Source: Ephydatia muelleri (lineage: Eukaryota; Porifera; Demospongiae; Spongillida; Spongillidae). From it: a DNA stretch of 64,000 nucleotides. The position numbers and the translations under genes are program-made. A model generated the notes under the pieces. It worked only from the letters and a program-made list of their open reading frames with translations. It had not been told where the DNA came from and searched no databases. Positions 61,201-64,000 of the stretch are shown in pieces. The DNA lies in the NCBI GenBank assembly GCA_013339895.1, contig JABACO010000010.1:7516201-7580200 (forward strand). The letters are read 5' to 3'. The first letter of the stretch is position 1. The number at the start of each line of letters is the position of its first letter.

Positions 61201-64000
61201 ATGAATGCAACACTAACAATGGAGGCTGCAATCAAACATGCACAAACAATTTCGGAAGTTACTTCTGCTCATGTCTGTCTGGTTTTACACTGGATGTAAA
61301 AAACCAGACATGCAGTGGTAAGCTGTATTTAATTTGTAAATGGAAGGTTATCATCTTCATGTCCTGCAGACATCAATGAATGCAACACTAACAGTGGAGG
61401 CTGCAATCAAACATGCACAAACAATTTCGGAAGTTACTTCTGCTCATGTCTGTCTGGTTTTACACTGGATGCAAATAACCAGACATGCAGTGGTTAGTTA
61501 TTCTTAAATGCTTGGAAGATTTTAACTCCCTGTGTCATAGATATTGATGAATGCAACACTAACAATGGCGGTTGCAATCAAACATGCACAAACAATGTTG
61601 GAAGTTTCTTCTGTTCTTGTCAGCCTGGTTATCAACTAGATGCAAAGAACCAGTCATGCAATGGTAAGCAGGACCTTAATCTAAAAATCAAACTGTTTCA
61701 TCTTCATGTCCTGCAGACATCAATGAATGCAACACTAACAATGGAGGCTGCAATCAAACATGCACAAACAATGCTGGAAGTTACTTCTGCTCATGTCTGT
61801 CCGGCTATACACTGGATGCAAACAACCAAACATGCAGCGGTCAGTTATACTTTCATCACATGGACGATTTGAACTCCCTTTATTATAGATATCAATGAAT
61901 GCAACACTAACAGTGGAGGCTGCAATCAAACATGCACAAACAATGTTGGAAGTTACTTCTGCTCATGTCTGTCTGGTTATACGCTGGATGCAAATAATCA
62001 GACATGCAGTGGTTAGTTATCCTTAAATGCATGGAAGATTTTAACTCCCTGTGTCATAGATATTGATGAATGCAACACTAACAATGGAGGTTGCAATCAA
62101 ACATGCACAAACAATGTTGGAAGTTTCTTCTGTTCTTGTCAGCCTGGTTATCAACTAGATGCAAATAACCAGTCATGCAATGGTAAGCATGACCTTAATC
62201 TAAAAATCAAACTGTTTCATCTTCATGTCCTGCAGACATCAATGAATGCAACACTAACAATGGAGGCTGCAATCAAACATGCACAAACACTTTCGGAAGT
62301 TACTTCTGCTCATGTCTGTCTGGTTTTACGCTGGATGTAAATAACCAAACATGCAGTGGTAAGCTGTATTGAATTTGTAAATGGAAGGTTTCCATTCTCA
62401 TGTCCTGCAGACATCAATGAATGCAACACTATCAATGGAGGCTGCAATCAAACATGCACAAACAATTTCGGAAGTTACTTCTGCTCATGTGTGTCTGGTT
62501 TTACACTGGATGCAAATAAACAGACATGCAATGGTTAGTTATTCTTAAATGCATGGAAGATTTTAACTCCCTGTGTCATAGATATTGATGAATGCAACAC
62601 TAACAATGGAGGCTGCAATCAAACATGCACAAACAATGTTGGAAGTTTCTTCTGTTCTTGTCATCCTGGTTACCAACTTGATGCAAATAATCAGTCATGC
62701 AATGGTAAGCATGACCTTAATCTGAAAATCAAACTGTTTGATCTTCATGTTTTGCAGACATCAATGAATGCAACACTAACAATGGAGGCTGCAATCAAAC
62801 ATGCACAAACAATTTCGGAAGCTCCTTCTGCTCATGTTTGTCCGGCTATACACTGGATGCAAATAACCAAACATGCAGTGGTTGGTTATTCTTAAATGCA
62901 TGGAAGATTTTAACTCCCTGTGTCATAGATATTGATGAATGCAACACTAACAATGGAGGTTGCAATCAAACATGCACAAACAATGTTGGAAGTTTCATCT
63001 GTTCTTGTCAGCCTGGTTACCAACTTGATGCAAATAATCAGTCATGCAATGGTAAGCATGAACTTAATCTGAAAATCAAACTGTTTCATCTTCATGTTCT
63101 GCAGACATCAATGAATGCAACACTAACAATGGAGGCTGCAATCAAACATGCACAAACAATTTCGGAAGCTACTTCTGCTCATGTTTGTCTGGTTATACAC
63201 TGGATGTTAATAACCAGACATGCAGTGGTAAGCTGTATTGAATTTGTAAATGGAAGGTTATCATCTTCATGTCCTGCAGACATCAATGAATGCAAAACTA
63301 ACAGTGGAGGCTGCAATCAAACATGCACAAACCATGTTGGAAGTTACTTCTGCTCATGTCTGTCTGGTTTTACACTGGATGCAAATAACCAGACATGCAG
63401 TGGTTAGTTATCCTTAAATGCATGGAAGATTTTAACTCCCTGTGTCATAGATATTGATGAATGCAACACTAACAATGGCGGTTGCAATCAAACATGCACA
63501 AACAATGTTGGAAGTTTCTTCTGTTCTTGTCAGCCTGGTTATCAACTGGATGCAAATAACCAGTCATGCAATGGTAAGCAGGACCTTAATCTAAAAATCA
63601 AACTGTTTCATCTTCATGTCCTGCAGACATCAATGAATGCAACACTAACAATGGAGGCTGCAATCAAACATGCACAAACAATGCTGGAAGTTACTTCTGC
63701 TCATGTCTGTCCGGCTATACACTGGATGCAAACAACCAAACATGCAGCGGTCTGTTATACTTTCAACACATGGACGATTTGAACTCCCTTTATTATAGAT
63801 ATCAATGAATGCAACACTAACAGTGGAGGCTGCAATCAAACATGCACAAACACTATCGGAAGCTACTTCTGCTCATGTCTGTCTGGTTTTACACTGGATG
63901 CAAATAACCAGACATGCAGTGGTTAGTTATTCTTAAATGCATGGAAGATTTTAACTCCCTGTGTCATAGATATTGATGAATGCAACACTTACAATGGAGG
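46266..64000 (+). CDS. Gene B: secreted or surface EGF-array protein (3' end outside window)
   Basis: The start is ATG 46266 in an exon (46266-46323) encoding [19 protein letters not shown], a good signal peptide, with a phase-1 donor GTGAGT. After a 1.6-kb intron, exon 47952-48050 encodes a Cys-dense segment ([10 protein letters not shown]) and exon 48119-48226 a degenerate EGF-like module ([16 protein letters not shown]). From 48538 to the window end there are 89 complete calcium-binding EGF exons and a partial 90th. All junctions are phase 1. With 41 residues per module the visible protein is already about 3700 residues. By domain family the product is extracellular and calcium-stabilised into a long rod; adhesion or matrix function is inferred. 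By its modules and splicing it is a relative of gene A, so a NIDO/AMOP/VWD/TM end may lie further downstream. Confidence 0.88.
46324..47951. other. Gene B intron 1, 1628 bases
   Basis: GTGAGT to TTTCAG. It contains short GT-rich runs near 47155 and no recognised gene. It is about 30 times longer than the array introns, so regulatory sequence is possible but nothing specific is seen. Confidence 0.7.
48227..48537. other. Gene B intron 3, 311 bases
   Basis: GTATGT to ATGTCAG, AT-rich, with no feature seen. It is the last long intron before the array. Confidence 0.75.
50803..53758 (+). repeat. Higher-order repeats: 6-exon (1044 bases) and 4-exon (697 bases) duplications
   Basis: Exon starts 50803, 50974, 51150, 51321, 51497 and 51672 recur exactly 1044 bases later (51847 to 52716), and the third copy begins at 52891. 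Exons 52541, 52716, 52891 and 53062 recur 697 bases later (53238 to 53759). Intron and exon sequences move together, as in unequal crossing-over. Confidence 0.9.
53238..59056 (+). repeat. 22-exon higher-order duplication (3784-base offset)
   Basis: Exons 53238, 53413, 53588, 53759, 53935, 54107 and 54278 recur at +3784 (57022 to 58062). The next four (54417, 54588, 54764, 54939) recur at +3821, the 37-base difference being the intron deletion at 54401-54416. Inside it lies a younger 6-exon duplication: 54588 to 55461 recurs at +1042 (55630 to 56503). Confidence 0.88.
54401..54416 (+). other. Array intron reduced to 16 bases
   Basis: Between exons 54278-54400 and 54417-54539 only GTAAGCATGACTGCAG remains. 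The counterpart at 58185-58237 is a normal 53-base intron with the same two ends. The donor and acceptor are intact but there is no room for a branch point. Retained, it would shift the frame by one base. Confidence 0.92.

Larger units (their letters stand above)
48538..64000 (+). repeat. EGF exon array B: 89 complete 123-base exons plus a partial one
   Basis: Exon starts: 48538, 48714, 48885, 49061, 49236, 49412, 49584, 49755, 49931, 50106, 50281, 50452, 50628, 50803, 50974, 51150, 51321, 51497, 51672, 51847, 52018, 52194, 52365, 52541, 52716, 52891, 53062, 53238, 53413, 53588, 53759, 53935, 54107, 54278, 54417, 54588, 54764, 54939, 55114, 55285, 55461, 55630, 55806, 55981, 56156, 56327, 56503, 56675, 56846, 57022, 57197, 57372, 57543, 57719, 57891, 58062, 58238, 58409, 58585, 58760, 58935, 59106, 59282, 59457, 59632, 59807, 59978, 60154, 60326, 60497, 60673, 60848, 61019, 61195, 61370, 61541, 61717, 61889, 62060, 62236, 62411, 62582, 62758, 62929, 63105, 63280, 63451, 63627, 63799, 63970. 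All are 123 bases except 55461 (121). Type I modules ([20 protein letters not shown]) alternate with one to several type II modules ([10 protein letters not shown][FY]TLD). Four intron classes of 48-53 bases begin GTAAGCA[TG]GACC, GTTAGTTA, GTAAGCTGTA and GTCAGTTATA. Confidence 0.95.

Noticed and set aside
50748-62538. Sixty-residue plus-strand ORFs beginning MVSCIEF
   Set aside because: Their ATG lies at an exon-intron junction and they read out of frame through an intron; only the EGF part is real.
49430-63839. Recurring 64-residue minus-strand ORFs across array B
   Set aside because: Antisense shadows of EGF exons around the GTCAGT-type intron; they recur only because the array repeats.
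6603-64000. CRISPR-like regular repeats
   Set aside because: The units are EGF exons with splice sites, not short palindromic repeats with unique spacers, and the DNA is eukaryotic.

Overview
The window looks like sponge (demosponge, Amphimedon-like) nuclear DNA. The grounds are intron-rich genes with very short introns (about 45-60 bases), EGF/NIDO/AMOP/VWD surface proteins, AT-rich spacers and many small decayed transposons. The species is inferred; no sequence search was run.

Two plus-strand genes frame the window. Gene A (6373-17286; its 5' end is lost in a 1000-base run of N) is a membrane protein. It has a tandem array of 18 complete calcium-binding EGF exons (plus the last 6 bases of another), seven more divergent EGF exons, a NIDO-AMOP-VWD core like that of MUC4 and SUSD2, further EGF modules, one transmembrane segment and a short tail ending in TAG. 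Gene B (46266 to beyond the window end) starts with a signal-peptide exon and two Cys-rich exons, then enters a far larger array: 89 complete EGF exons and a partial one in 15.5 kb. Nearly all are 123 bases, all begin and end in phase 1, and they are built from nested duplications of 4, 6 and 22 exons. Its 3' end is not in the window.

The roughly 29 kb between them is a transposon and inverted-repeat landscape. It holds a multi-exon minus-strand gene (22800-19718) with a RAG1 N-terminus-like zinc-finger/RING region and a transposase-like C-terminal half. It also holds decayed fragments of a retroelement with a restriction-like endonuclease, a ZBED-type hAT fragment, a fossil LTR-element gag, an OTU-protease-like remnant, and four MITE-like hairpins of one apparent family with TA target duplications. 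Five large inverted repeats lie in the same stretch; one carries two identical copies of a 198-codon reading frame. The left edge (1-5372) holds a spacer-free palindrome, a decayed gene with an in-frame TGA, and a nearly whole but defective hAT element.

The main biology is a pair of head-to-tail EGF-array surface-protein genes that appear to grow and shrink by whole-exon duplication. The symmetric phase-1 exons mean any number of modules can be gained, lost or skipped without shifting frame. The second notable item is the RAG1-N-like gene.
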